Source: a virus. Taken from it: DNA of 53,003 bases. This document shows, one piece after another, positions 29,935 through 38,205 of the stretch (position 1 is its first letter; each line of letters opens with the position of its first letter). A program made the translations under genes and the position numbers. Under the pieces are notes generated by a model. That model did not search any database. It was not told where the DNA came from and worked only from the letters and a program-made list of their open reading frames with translations. The DNA is taken from positions 1 to 53,003 of the IMG/VR virus record IMGVR_UViG_3300010396_000052, one strand, 5' to 3'.

Positions 29935-31823
29935 TGGCTGATTTACCAGTAACTCCTCTCGCTGACTTCGGGACACTGATGGGCAACGAACCGCAGACTA
30001 TGAGCGGTGCGGCCAATCAGTACGCCAATGTCAATGTAGAGAAGCAGCAGGCTCAGGGCTTGGCCCTACAAAACCAGTTTACTCGGATGAAGCTAGCTTT
30101 CTTGAATAGCCAGCTGGCCCAAATGCCGGGTCTAAACGATAGCGCGCCTCGTTATCCGGGTGCTCCGAATGATTACATCAATCCGGAAGGTACTACTTTA
30201 GAGGAAGCGGGTATTGATCCTCAGAGTATTGCAGCCCACGCTCAGCAGCAGTACGCTGTTAAAGAAAACTGGACTCCAGACGAAGAGCGCAAGCTACAGT
30301 TAGCTCCTATTTGGGGAGCTATGGGCGTGCCCGGACAAGACCAAGTTGCGATGCAGATGCATGCTGCTCGTATGGCTAATCTTAAGGGGCAAGCTCAACT
30401 CGGGGCAGATCAAGCTTACCAGTTAGCTGATAAGATCACTAAGCCCGGCGTGGAAGGTTCCTTTAGTAGACTGCAGTGGAGTAATCCTAAAGCTGCTGCT
30501 GCTCTACAGAATGTCGCTGAGAAAAAGGGAATGGATGAAAGTAAGCTAGACCAATTAGCTTACGAATATGCTGGAACCGTAGCCTCTTCGACTTGGCAAT
30601 ATGCTGGGCGTGAAGGCTACGTGGGCAAAGACGGTCAGCTGCGAGATAAATTGAATGATCGCGTAATCCCCAACGGCAACCCAGAAGGACTTAGCCCAGA
30701 ACAATATGCTAAAGGTCTGGATGATGCTAATTCTCCAGTCCAGAGATATATTAATGGTCAGCTAGTTACTAAGACTAAAGCTGAATGGATGAATATGAGT
30801 CCCGGCCATTATGTGGGGTATATGGCGCATCTTCAGAGAGTTGAACAGGCTAGGACAGCAGGAGTTCCGAGTCCTGACGATGAGCCCCAACAGGGCGCAC
30901 CGGGAACTCAGGGAGCTACACCGCCCCCAGTTCCGGGAAGTTCCCCAGCGACAGCGGGAAATCCGGGCGGAGGGATCGGTAGACCTCCAGCACCATTCGA
31001 CAATAGCCAGTTTACTCCGGATCAACAGAAGTTTCTTAACACTTCCACGAAAGATCAGCCTAATTTCCTGAATTCGGGTACAGGCGCCCCTAAGCCCGTT
31101 CAAGAACAGCAACAGAAGAAGTACGCAGATAAGTACGATGAACTCTACACTGAGTTTGGTAAGAATCAAGCTTTAGCTCGCCAGCAGATGCTGGATGTTA
31201 ACCGATCCTTAAACCTCATGGCTAAAAATCCTTATACGGGTCCGGGGTGGCAGGGATTAGCTAACATGCAGAATCTTGTTGCTAAAATGCTTCCTTCTTT
31301 CTTCAGCGATTCTTCGCACAGCATGGAAGACCAAGCGTCTATTATGCAAGCCTTAGGTAAAGGACTTAATCAGGACCAGCTTAAAAGTATTCTGATGCAG
31401 TTTCACAATGAGGGTGCTCAGGTTCGCCTAGGCGCCTATGAAACCCGCATTATTCTTAATGCTCTTAGCGCGAATCCTGAAATGGCTATGCCTGCGATTA
31501 AGCAACTTCTGACTTGGGAAGCCTCTGAGGCTAAGTACCAGTCGGATAAGGCTAATATGGGCACCCGCTATCTAGATATGGGCGGCAATCCTATGAACTT
31601 CGAGAATAAGTATGAATCGAAGTTTAAGCGTGACGAACTCATAGACTTTGATGTGGGTATAGGTAAGGAAGGCAGCAAACCTGCTGCGCAGGTTCCTTCA
31701 CAGAAAATGATGCCTGCTGATGATAAACTTCAGGCTTACGCAAATGCCCACCCTGAATTTGGTGGCGATAAAGAAAAGGCGAGGCAATTCCTCTTAAAGC
31801 ATGGCTACGCCCAGCAACAGTAA
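29934..31823 (+). CDS. Ejection protein / internal virion protein (629 aa)
   Basis: Gln/Ala/Met-rich helical protein with a Pro/Gly-rich hinge at residues 315-350 and helical regions either side (residues 110-200, 390-540). By position, second of three ejection proteins (P22 gp20 place). It overlaps the previous stop by one base and the next gene by 23. There is no lysozyme or protease motif that I can see. Confidence 0.6.
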   Translation: MADLPVTPLADFGTLMGNEPQTMSGAANQYANVNVEKQQAQGLALQNQFTRMKLAFLNSQLAQMPGLNDSAPRYPGAPNDYINPEGTTLEEAGIDPQSIAAHAQQQYAVKENWTPDEERKLQLAPIWGAMGVPGQDQVAMQMHAARMANLKGQAQLGADQAYQLADKITKPGVEGSFSRLQWSNPKAAAALQNVAEKKGMDESKLDQLAYEYAGTVASSTWQYAGREGYVGKDGQLRDKLNDRVIPNGNPEGLSPEQYAKGLDDANSPVQRYINGQLVTKTKAEWMNMSPGHYVGYMAHLQRVEQARTAGVPSPDDEPQQGAPGTQGATPPPVPGSSPATAGNPGGGIGRPPAPFDNSQFTPDQQKFLNTSTKDQPNFLNSGTGAPKPVQEQQQKKYADKYDELYTEFGKNQALARQQMLDVNRSLNLMAKNPYTGPGWQGLANMQNLVAKMLPSFFSDSSHSMEDQASIMQALGKGLNQDQLKSILMQFHNEGAQVRLGAYETRIILNALSANPEMAMPAIKQLLTWEASEAKYQSDKANMGTRYLDMGGNPMNFENKYESKFKRDELIDFDVGIGKEGSKPAAQVPSQKMMPADDKLQAYANAHPEFGGDKEKARQFLLKHGYAQQQ

Positions 31824-33870
31824 CAATATAGATATTAGCGATCTGCCTAGTCCCTCTAGCAGTCCACCAGATATCAGTGATTTGCCAGATCCGGGTCCCC
31901 ATCCCGTAACTGCTGAACTCACTAGCCTTCTTACGAATGAGGCCAAAGCGCTGCCACGTAATATTATGACAGGTACTGGGCAGCTAGCTGACTTCGCTGG
32001 TAGCGTGTGGGATACGGCTTTCCACCCTGAAGGCGTTAACGATGGGGCGGATGATGGCACAAACTATCGCAGAGAGCCCGGCAAAGCTCCGGCTCCCCAC
32101 GAACATCCTATGTTTACGGCTATCGCTAACGAAGTTGCGGACAGACTAGGCTTACCTAAGGCCGAAGGTACTCCTCTGGAACGTAGCATGAGTGCTGGTG
32201 TCCGTGGAGCGGTAGGAGCAGTTCCTTTTGGTCCCGAGGCTGTGATTCCTTCTTTTGTGTCTGGAGTATCTCAGCAAGGAGCAGCTGAAGCAGGGTTTGG
32301 TCCAGTTGGACAAACTATTGCAGGGTTAGCGCCCCTTGGTCCGGCAGGAATTGCTGGAACCACTCGTAGACTCCTTAGAGGCCCTGCCGAAGTTAACGCC
32401 AATCTAAACGGTAATCTGGATATGTTTGAGCAGGCCGGAGTATCTCCGGAAATGGCTCAAGTGCAGGCCACTAAGAACCCAGTTACTGGTAAATATGAGC
32501 CGGGCCCTAGCGGAAATATGTCCTCACCCAAAGTACTTGGCGGGAGTCCGCTAACCAAAACTAGGGGTAAGCAGGCCGAACAAGCTCAAACTACAATTGA
32601 AGATGCCGCTCAGCAACAGGCTCCGGGAGTTCCTACTACCGCTTCCTTGAGCCCTACTACCGGAGGCGCAGCCCTTAATGATGCATTCCAAGTCCACAGA
32701 GCTAAGATGGCAGCTGATGAAAATGCTGTCTATGAAAGAGTCGGCGATTTAATAAACGCAAAAGGTCCAAATGGGGAGACAATATCTGCCCATATGGATG
32801 CTCCTAATTTTATGGGGACTCTCAAGGACGTAACGACCCCTACTGGTATCCCGGTAGTGGATCAATTCTTGACTAGCGCGAAGTCTAGAAAATTAGCAGG
32901 GGGAATAGGGTTTACTGCTGATATTAATGCCCCACCGCCCACAGGTCCTGATTTCACTTTTGACTCTCTCCGTCAAATGAGAAGTACTGTAGGTCAGAAT
33001 ATTGATTGGGGGCTTAGCCCTGCTAAACCGGGGCCTAATGGAGAACTCAAAAGACTTTATACAGCCTTAGGTCAGGATATTAGCCAAGGTGTGGCAAAAG
33101 TGGGCCCAGAAGCCCAGCAAGCATACTCCGAAGCTAATAATCTATATAAGGCCAATTCCATAACGCGTATGAGAATTGATCCTCTTATTGATAAAGACAA
33201 GCTGGGGGGACCCGAGGCAGTTTTTCAGGCAGCCACTAATGGCACGAAATTAGGTGCCACCAAACTCAATACTTTTTTAAATGCTGCTACTCCAGAACAG
33301 CAAGGAATTCTTAAGGGCGTAGTCCTTAACCGCATGGGGCATCCTAGCGGAGCCTTAGATAAACCTTGGAATGAGAATACATTTCTTGATAATTGGCAGT
33401 CGATGGATGGGGGGGCTAAAGATACCTTATTCGGTAAGGCTGGCACCCCACTCCGGGATCAAGTCAACGCTGTTGAAGGAGTCCTGCAACTCCGCAGAAA
33501 TCTTGGCTATTCGTCCAGTAATTTTGCTCAAGGCGTCGAACAAGGGACGAAGCATCTACATGGTGGGATAACAGCTACTGCCGGCGGAGCTATAGCTTTA
33601 GGATTGGATAAACTAGTTGAACATTTGGCTTCTAGCGAACATGGTATTACAGCGGGCGTAGTCGGCGGCATGGGCACCGCTGCTGGTATGGGCTATAACG
33701 CAGTAATGTCTAGAGTTATGACTAATCCAACCGCGCTACGATGGTTGGCCCAAACAACCAAAATGCCTAAATCCGCTGCTCCTATATTAATTAATCAACT
33801 TAGCCACATGGGCCAGCAGGGTAAAGATATTCAAGCAATGATTCAGGGACAAGACAATGGCAATCAATAA
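31801..33870 (+). CDS. Ejection protein, large (689 aa), gp16-like by position
   Basis: Disordered acidic N-terminus with repeated ISDLP (residues 12-30), then helical regions, a hydrophobic Gly/Ala stretch at 130-180 and another at 595-640 (ITATAGGAIALGL, GITAGVVGGMGTAAGM) that could enter the membrane. This fits P22 gp16, which helps DNA cross the inner membrane. It overlaps the upstream gene by 23 bases and the tailspike gene by 14. Confidence 0.6.
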   Translation: MATPSNSNNIDISDLPSPSSSPPDISDLPDPGPHPVTAELTSLLTNEAKALPRNIMTGTGQLADFAGSVWDTAFHPEGVNDGADDGTNYRREPGKAPAPHEHPMFTAIANEVADRLGLPKAEGTPLERSMSAGVRGAVGAVPFGPEAVIPSFVSGVSQQGAAEAGFGPVGQTIAGLAPLGPAGIAGTTRRLLRGPAEVNANLNGNLDMFEQAGVSPEMAQVQATKNPVTGKYEPGPSGNMSSPKVLGGSPLTKTRGKQAEQAQTTIEDAAQQQAPGVPTTASLSPTTGGAALNDAFQVHRAKMAADENAVYERVGDLINAKGPNGETISAHMDAPNFMGTLKDVTTPTGIPVVDQFLTSAKSRKLAGGIGFTADINAPPPTGPDFTFDSLRQMRSTVGQNIDWGLSPAKPGPNGELKRLYTALGQDISQGVAKVGPEAQQAYSEANNLYKANSITRMRIDPLIDKDKLGGPEAVFQAATNGTKLGATKLNTFLNAATPEQQGILKGVVLNRMGHPSGALDKPWNENTFLDNWQSMDGGAKDTLFGKAGTPLRDQVNAVEGVLQLRRNLGYSSSNFAQGVEQGTKHLHGGITATAGGAIALGLDKLVEHLASSEHGITAGVVGGMGTAAGMGYNAVMSRVMTNPTALRWLAQTTKMPKSAAPILINQLSHMGQQGKDIQAMIQGQDNGNQ

Positions 33871-34837
33871 CGTCGGCATTCTTTTCTATGGTCCTAGGGA
33901 CAAACCTACTTCAAGCCTAGGGGCATTTCAGGCGGGATGCTTCCGTCAGTTCTTCTTCTCACAAACTACCACTCTAGCTTCCGTTTACGGCGATGCTGGA
34001 CTAACTGCTCAGATCTCTAACCCAGTCTTTGCCGCGTCTGATGGTAGATTCCCTATCATCTATATGGATCCGAGTATCCCCTATAGAGTTCAGTTGCTAG
34101 ATAGGAACGGTAACTTACTAGAGGACACGGACCCGTATGTACTTCCCCCGACTATCCAAGCGGTTCAATTTGCTGTTGAAGCCGACTTTGCTAACCCTGC
34201 TAATAATTTTGGTGCCGATCTGGTGGCTAATGGAGTTAGGACTTATGATACGGTCGCAGATCTCAAAGCTGCTCCGGTCCCGATCTTAGCTACAGGAGAG
34301 ACCCGATCAGTTATCGTACAGGGCCTTACGGTGCCAAATGATAACGGCGGCGGGATATTTATGTGGAATCCTACCGTCGCAAACTTGGCGGATGATGGTG
34401 GCGTAACTACCATAATTCCTAATGCTTTAGTCGCAATTCCTGGATCTGCCGGTAGGTATCTTAGACAGTTTGCCAGTAGTTTGGGTACTTTTTCTATATC
34501 CTTTAACGGAGGCCCCTCAGGCAACGTCTCCTACACTCGGGTAGGTAATTTGGTAAATATATGGTCAAATGCCTCCATCGTTGGTAATTCTACCGGCATT
34601 GTATCCTCGTCTCCACTACCATCTTCTTTAGCGTGTAATACTATTAATCCTGTAGTGCCCTGTTATAGTCTACTTAACGGAGCAGGAGTTTTTAGGTCTG
34701 GACTATGCAGTATTAGCCAGTCCCTAAGCCTGTCATTACTCACTGTTACTGGCTCTAATGTGACTACTGGTAATTTTACTAGCTCAACTAATTGTGGAAT
34801 AGGACCCGGATGGACTATTACTTACTCTACCAATTAA
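33857..34837 (+). CDS. Tailspike/tail-fibre protein with head-binding N-terminus (326 aa)
   Basis: Residues 30-95 (FFFSQTTTLASVYGDAG, FAASDGRFPIIYMDPS, YRVQLLDRNGNLLEDTDPY) match a widespread tail-attachment domain of podovirus tailspikes. Residues 125-190 (VRTYDTVADLKAAP, GGGIFMWNP) match the linker that precedes many receptor-binding domains. The C-terminal 110 residues are Ser/Asn/Thr-rich beta structure. The receptor part is short, without an obvious beta-helix depolymerase, so it may only bind. Confidence 0.7.
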   Translation: MAINNVGILFYGPRDKPTSSLGAFQAGCFRQFFFSQTTTLASVYGDAGLTAQISNPVFAASDGRFPIIYMDPSIPYRVQLLDRNGNLLEDTDPYVLPPTIQAVQFAVEADFANPANNFGADLVANGVRTYDTVADLKAAPVPILATGETRSVIVQGLTVPNDNGGGIFMWNPTVANLADDGGVTTIIPNALVAIPGSAGRYLRQFASSLGTFSISFNGGPSGNVSYTRVGNLVNIWSNASIVGNSTGIVSSSPLPSSLACNTINPVVPCYSLLNGAGVFRSGLCSISQSLSLSLLTVTGSNVTTGNFTSSTNCGIGPGWTITYSTN

Positions 34838-34846
34838 AAGTGGACC

Positions 34847-35176
34847 GTGAGGATCCAGTCCTTAAAGCAGCTTTGGAGGCAATTGAACTCCGAATGCTTC
34901 GGGGATAAATTGACTGAGATTCCTATACTCATAACACGCGCCCGAAAGTATTGGGGACAATTCGAGTATCACCAATCAGGACTAAATACCGCAATATATC
35001 TAAGTGGTTGCTTGAATAAAACACCATCAGATTGGCGAGATAGTCTATTACACGAAATGGTTCATCAAAGCCTGCAAGAAACCGAAGGAAATCCGGATCC
35101 GGAACATGGCGAAGCTTTTCTTCGAGAAGCTCGTCGATTGAACTTGCGACTACATCCATACGATTCTCCCTGTTAA
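34847..35176 (+). CDS. SprT-like zinc metallopeptidase (109 aa)
   Basis: Zincin with H69-E-x-x-H73 (LLHEMVHQSL) and third ligand H87 in PEHGEAF, the SprT/Spartan pattern; LWRQLNSECFGDKL at the N-terminus is the family's opening helix. GTG start at 34847; the ribosome site is modest. Spartan-type proteases cut DNA-protein crosslinks in eukaryotes, but for phage copies the role is open: processing of head proteins or host inactivation. It is the last gene before the bidirectional terminator. Confidence 0.75.
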   Translation: MRIQSLKQLWRQLNSECFGDKLTEIPILITRARKYWGQFEYHQSGLNTAIYLSGCLNKTPSDWRDSLLHEMVHQSLQETEGNPDPEHGEAFLREARRLNLRLHPYDSPC

Positions 35177-35195
35177 ATTAGGTCCACAAAAAGCT

Positions 35196-35221
35196 AAAGG
35201 CCCGCAAATGCGGGCCTTTTT
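35196..35221. terminator. Bidirectional intrinsic terminator between the two arms
   Basis: Stem AAAGGCCCGC (35196-35205) / GCGGGCCTTT (35210-35219) with a four-base loop and T-run to 35221; on the other strand the flanking A-run gives a U-run as well. It ends the rightward unit 20 bases after the protease gene. Leftward genes end at 35299, 78 bases on the other side, so it can stop both converging units. Confidence 0.9.
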
Positions 35222-35298
35222 ATTTCTACGTGTTTTTAAGTGGATGCGATAGTCCCCACCTTTACGGATTAATCGGAAATGGATTCAGTTGGCATCAC

Positions 35299-35640
35299 CT
35301 ACCTATTGTCTCCATTGCCACGGAGTACTCCCCTGTCCCTGCGAGAACTAAGCTTCTCCATGTTCGTTAAAATGATATCCTCTAAACTGATTCCGAAGTA
35401 GTTGGCAATCTTGGTCCAGTAAAAGATAACATCCCCTAGCTCCTTCTTAAGGGCATTCAGGTCCGGGAAGCCATCCCCACGGATATACTTCTTGATGATT
35501 TCTGTTACTTCTCCAGTCTCGCCAGCCATACCCAACTGGGCTACTGCGATACCAAGTTCTAAAGGCTTATCCTTGCCTGAAAACCACATTCGTTCCACAA
35601 AGGCAGTATATTCGTCTAATAGCTTAGGATCTTCGGTCAT
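35299..35640 (-). CDS. MazG-like nucleotide pyrophosphohydrolase (113 aa)
   Basis: All-alpha NTP-PPase fold: GETGEVTEIIKKYIRGDG (first acidic E-x2-E helix) and LKKELGDVIFYWTKIANYFG (second E-x2-D helix), the four metal-binding acidic residues of MazG-type enzymes, followed by the usual NMEKLSSRRDRGV turn. Hydrolyses nucleoside triphosphates to monophosphate and PPi; in phages thought to help adjust nucleotide or alarmone pools. Last gene of the leftward unit. ATGA overlap with the upstream gene. Confidence 0.8.
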   Translation of the reverse strand: MTEDPKLLDEYTAFVERMWFSGKDKPLELGIAVAQLGMAGETGEVTEIIKKYIRGDGFPDLNALKKELGDVIFYWTKIANYFGISLEDIILTNMEKLSSRRDRGVLRGNGDNR

Positions 35641-35882
35641 GATAGATAAAGTGCCGTTGTAAGAGCTTTAAAGGAATTTAGGATTCTCTCCTGTCTCTGC
35701 CACTCTGGTAGTTTTTGGTAAAGTTTATCTACAATAACAGTCACTGCGCTGTAGACATATTCTTTCTTACACTGGTGATTGTCTGTGTGGCAAGTATAAC
35801 TCTCTCCGCAGAACTCGCACTTAATTAACGAATTTTGATACCCGTATCCGTTGGGGTATCCCACATACATATTATTACTCAT
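35637..35882 (-). CDS. Small zinc-binding protein (81 aa)
   Basis: N-terminal CEFCGESYTCHTDNHQC (residues 22-38) gives CxxC plus C/H ligands, a zinc knuckle; the rest is a helical pair (YSAVTVIVDKLYQKLPEWQRQ...). ATGA overlaps on both ends show tight coupling. No family recognised; part of the group of small zinc-ribbon proteins scattered in this arm. Confidence 0.55.
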   Translation of the reverse strand: MSNNMYVGYPNGYGYQNSLIKCEFCGESYTCHTDNHQCKKEYVYSAVTVIVDKLYQKLPEWQRQERILNSFKALTTALYLS

Positions 35883-36403
35883 TGTAGTCTAATACTCACT
35901 GTTGCTGCTTGTCTCCCGAGGTTCACTGGCGTCGTTCCCGCATCAGATATATGAGTAATATCGAAACTAGAGATACGATACTTACCGAACTTATAAGAGA
36001 GAATAAGATTATAGTTAGTGTGCGCACCGTTTAGTCTGTCCACGTCTTGGAGATATACAGCGCCCAAGCTAGCGCACAGATTCCCACGACAAGCACGAAT
36101 CCCACTATGCCAATCCCAATTATTAGCCCCACCACCTTTAGAACTGCCACCGCCCCATAACATAGTTCCTGCATAAAAATCTACGTCCTTAAGACCAGCG
36201 ATAGGATGATAGTAATTGATACCCAAAACAGGGCCAGAGCTATGCCCAAAAGACGCTCCTGCCACAGCGTCGATTTCATCGGCTTGAGCAGTGCTACAGT
36301 GAGAAATACAAAGGTACACAATAGCAATGAAGCTAAAGATACCGATAGTTGCTCCACGATTATTCCCTACTAGGGAGCCTAGCCATTTAAAGAACTTGCT
36401 CAT
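35879..36403 (-). CDS. Outer-membrane barrel protein, PagL/acyloxyacyl-hydrolase-like (174 aa)
   Basis: An N-terminal signal segment (residues 18-41, ending STAQADE) is followed by a small beta-barrel pattern with alternating aromatic residues and a C-terminal outer-membrane strand (AATVSIRLQ). SYKFGKYRISSFDITHISDA resembles the lipid A 3-O-deacylase PagL active-site region, where His and Ser lie in H-x-S. At the place expected for the catalytic Glu (14 residues after the His) I read Gln, so it may be inactive or aligned wrongly. Could modify lipopolysaccharide to block secondary infection. Confidence 0.5.
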   Translation of the reverse strand: MSKFFKWLGSLVGNNRGATIGIFSFIAIVYLCISHCSTAQADEIDAVAGASFGHSSGPVLGINYYHPIAGLKDVDFYAGTMLWGGGSSKGGGANNWDWHSGIRACRGNLCASLGAVYLQDVDRLNGAHTNYNLILSYKFGKYRISSFDITHISDAGTTPVNLGRQAATVSIRLQ

Positions 36404-36620
36404 TGCTCACCGTTGCACTGCCCTGCTGACCCGCCCCCGGAATAACTGTACCTTTAAATGGGTCAATACAGAAGCCCTTAAGCACCAAGTCTGGGTGCTT
36501 CTTCCTAGTATCATCAATTGCTTGAGTGCAATACTTGTAGTTCTGAAATAAAGCTACATCGTAGTTATCAATCTTATCGCCAGTAAAGGCGATCATCAGC
36601 AATATCCACACACCGTGCAT
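36387..36620 (-). CDS. Small exported protein of unknown function (77 aa)
   Basis: Starts MHGVWILLMIAFTGDKIDNY, a short hydrophobic signal-like N-terminus, followed by a soluble part with a Cys pair (C31, C51) that could form a disulfide in the periplasm. It overlaps the PagL-like gene by 17 bases and shares TAATG with the upstream ORF. Function unknown; it may be co-exported with the barrel protein. Confidence 0.5.
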   Translation of the reverse strand: MHGVWILLMIAFTGDKIDNYDVALFQNYKYCTQAIDDTRKKHPDLVLKGFCIDPFKGTVIPGAGQQGSATVSNEQVL

Positions 36621-36772
36621 TAGAGGTCCTCCTCAACGCCTTGGAAGTTAATGAATTTCTTGTGGCCCTGCCGCCGCATTTCGTCCTTGATAAGCTCGTC
36701 CAGTTCCTTATCCGTCTTATTACGCACAAAATTGAGAGCTTGCTGCTCTTCTTCTTTAGTATAACTTGTCAT
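36620..36772 (-). CDS. Small charged helical protein (50 aa)
   Basis: A 50-residue ORF starting MTSYTKEEEQQALNFVRNKT with many Glu, Lys and Asp residues and an amphipathic helix at residues 6-35. Its stop overlaps the next ATG (TAATG) and its start overlaps the lipoprotein gene by 17 bases, leaving no gap. Function unknown. Confidence 0.5.
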   Translation of the reverse strand: MTSYTKEEEQQALNFVRNKTDKELDELIKDEMRRQGHKKFINFQGVEEDL

Positions 36773-36995
36773 CTTTTGTAATTCCTAAACATTCAATCAA
36801 TAGGCCATCTTCATCCCTATAGGGAATCTGATTGCCGCAGTCTACGGGCTGGTGGCCCTGTATATCAATCTCGTTCATCGGTCGGGATGGGAGATTTGTC
36901 TTTGCACACGAGGCAGCGGATGCGGCTATTACCAATATAGCCGTCATCGCAACCAATACAGTTACTTGATCCTTTCTTGTTTTCCGCTGTTCCAT
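36756..36995 (-). CDS. Predicted lipoprotein overlapping two other genes (79 aa)
   Basis: Starts MEQRKTRKDQVTVLVAMTAI and has a lipobox ASAASC (C30) after the hydrophobic segment; the mature part has a Cys pair and is acidic. The ATG at 36995 is used because it gives a normal basic n-region. It overlaps the membrane zinc-ribbon gene by 131 bases and, for 34 bases (36962-36995), also the exonuclease gene, each in a different frame. Layout recalls an i-spanin/o-spanin pair but far from the lysis genes. Confidence 0.55.
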   Translation of the reverse strand: MEQRKTRKDQVTVLVAMTAILVIAASAASCAKTNLPSRPMNEIDIQGHQPVDCGNQIPYRDEDGLLIECLGITKDDKLY

Positions 36996-37146
36996 GTTCC
37001 GCACTCTTTGCATTGGAATCTTTGAATTCTAAAGCACTTCGTAAGGCGATGACCTCTAGACTCAAGGCGCGTGCTACCGCAAGCAAAACAACTACCAATA
37101 ACCCCTGAACAATTAGGGTGGTCATTAATAAGAGGTCTGATATCAC
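36865..37146 (-). CDS. Membrane-anchored zinc-ribbon protein (93 aa)
   Basis: An N-terminal membrane helix (residues 4-28, LLLMTTLIVQGLLVVVLLAV), a charged linker, then a zinc ribbon CIGCDDGYIGNSRIRCLVC (residues 63-81, two CxxC). It overlaps the exonuclease gene by 185 bases and the lipoprotein gene by 131 in two other frames. The combination of a clear helix and a clear zinc ribbon in one frame argues against a shadow frame. Function unknown. Confidence 0.55.
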   Translation of the reverse strand: MISDLLLMTTLIVQGLLVVVLLAVARALSLEVIALRSALEFKDSNAKSAEHGTAENKKGSSNCIGCDDGYIGNSRIRCLVCKDKSPIPTDERD

Positions 37147-37681
37147 GATATACTTCCTCTAACCCGAGAACATCATTCTCGTTGTACTTCTGCATCAACT
37201 TTAGAGACTTCGGGTGCCCATATCTAGCCAGCAAAATAGTCTCAGTATCTAGATGGTACTTCTTGTGTTTTACCTGAAAAATATCACATAAAGAAGCCAA
37301 CCTATTAGACTGGAGAGCCAAATTGTTGCGAGCGTAACGCCAAGTGTCAAGGAGCTTTGTAGGCGCGGGGGGAGCAATGCCGTGTACAAGAGCCCGAGTA
37401 AGTAGGAACCTGCGGTCAAAACGCTCACCATAATGAGCCACAGAAGCGTCAGCCTCGTTAAGAAGCTCCACAAGAGGTCGAACAATTCCTGCATCATACA
37501 TGTAGCTCTCAGGTGTTTCTCCGTAGCCCGGAGTTTCATCTATTCGCATAGAGAGTGCGAATTTGGGCTCGTTGAACCACTTAGCGGCGGCACAGATTAT
37601 AAACCCGTGGCTGGCCTTAAGATCGGTTGTTTCGAGGTCCCAAATTAGAATCTTACTATGTTCTTTATTCTTCTTTTTCAA
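36962..37681 (-). CDS. RNase H-fold 3'-5' exonuclease with C-terminal zinc ribbon (239 aa)
   Basis: A DEDD-type nuclease of the YprB/RNase_H_2 kind: D15 and E17 in LIWDLETTDL, AHYGERFDRRFLLTRAL, LLDTWRYARNNLALQSNRLA, and YNENDVLGLEEVYRDIRPL with the last Asp. A zinc ribbon (CFACGSTRLESRG...CKECGTW) ends the protein, probably for nucleic-acid binding. TTG start at 37681 has AAGGA 5 bases before it. Likely role: trimming DNA or RNA ends in replication or repair. Confidence 0.75.
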   Translation of the reverse strand: MKKKNKEHSKILIWDLETTDLKASHGFIICAAAKWFNEPKFALSMRIDETPGYGETPESYMYDAGIVRPLVELLNEADASVAHYGERFDRRFLLTRALVHGIAPPAPTKLLDTWRYARNNLALQSNRLASLCDIFQVKHKKYHLDTETILLARYGHPKSLKLMQKYNENDVLGLEEVYRDIRPLINDHPNCSGVIGSCFACGSTRLESRGHRLTKCFRIQRFQCKECGTWNSGKQERIK

Positions 37682-37814
37682 GTATTTCCTTAGCTTGGAG
37701 CATTAGGTCCTCTAACTCCCAAGTTATTCCAACGTCGTCGTGTTTAATGACGTATTCTAGTTCTTCGACTAGTTCCTTAAGTTTTGACAATTCTTGTAGT
37801 TTTAGCTTTTCCAT
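37665..37814 (-). CDS. Small coiled-coil protein (49 aa)
   Basis: Starts MEKLKLQELSKLKELVEELE: heptad-like Leu spacing over residues 1-22, a short break at HDDVGITW, and a second helix to the end (AKEILEKEE). A helical hairpin, possibly a subunit-interaction peptide. It overlaps the exonuclease start by 17 bases and the upstream gene by 38. Function unknown. Confidence 0.45.
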   Translation of the reverse strand: MEKLKLQELSKLKELVEELEYVIKHDDVGITWELEDLMLQAKEILEKEE

Positions 37815-38205
37815 TTCTAATCAACAGTTCGAGTCTAGCAAGGGCGTTCCAAGCCACTTGTGCTGCGTGGTGAAATCCTGACTCCGGATCTAAGCCGTCC
37901 ACGTCCACGAACTCCCCGTTGAGGTGCCGTTCCAAGGCGTCACTGTAACGGTTGTACCCGTCTGGTACGCGTAACCAATTAACGTCGGAATAGACCAAGG
38001 AGTACTTGTCAAGACCGTATTTGGATACGTTTGCGACGGCTGTGAGGGCGTTTGGGAAATATTGTCTGAGTCCTTGGTAGAGAGGAGTTCTGCCACTGTC
38101 ATATTTCTTACCCGGATTTGGGCTTATTAAGCCACCTTCTTGGGATGGTTCCAACGGCGTAATCAAAGCCGTGTTTTGTGCACCAATCACTGTATCTTTG
38201 CTCAC
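37777..38205 (-). CDS. DUF5664-like dATP/dGTP diphosphohydrolase-type protein (142 aa)
   Basis: Residues 33-130 (GKKYDSGRTPLYQGL, ANVSKYGLDKYS, NRYSDALERHLNGEF, ESGFHHAAQVAWNALARLEL) carry the HD-like helical pattern of the family called dATP/dGTP diphosphohydrolase (DUF5664), which includes MazZ-type enzymes. These cleave dNTPs to dNMP and PPi; in Z-genome phages they serve base replacement, elsewhere pool control. GTG start at 38205 overlapping the endonuclease gene by 98 bases. No PurZ-like partner is visible in this window. Confidence 0.7.
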   Translation of the reverse strand: MSKDTVIGAQNTALITPLEPSQEGGLISPNPGKKYDSGRTPLYQGLRQYFPNALTAVANVSKYGLDKYSLVYSDVNWLRVPDGYNRYSDALERHLNGEFVDVDGLDPESGFHHAAQVAWNALARLELLIRNGKAKTTRIVKT

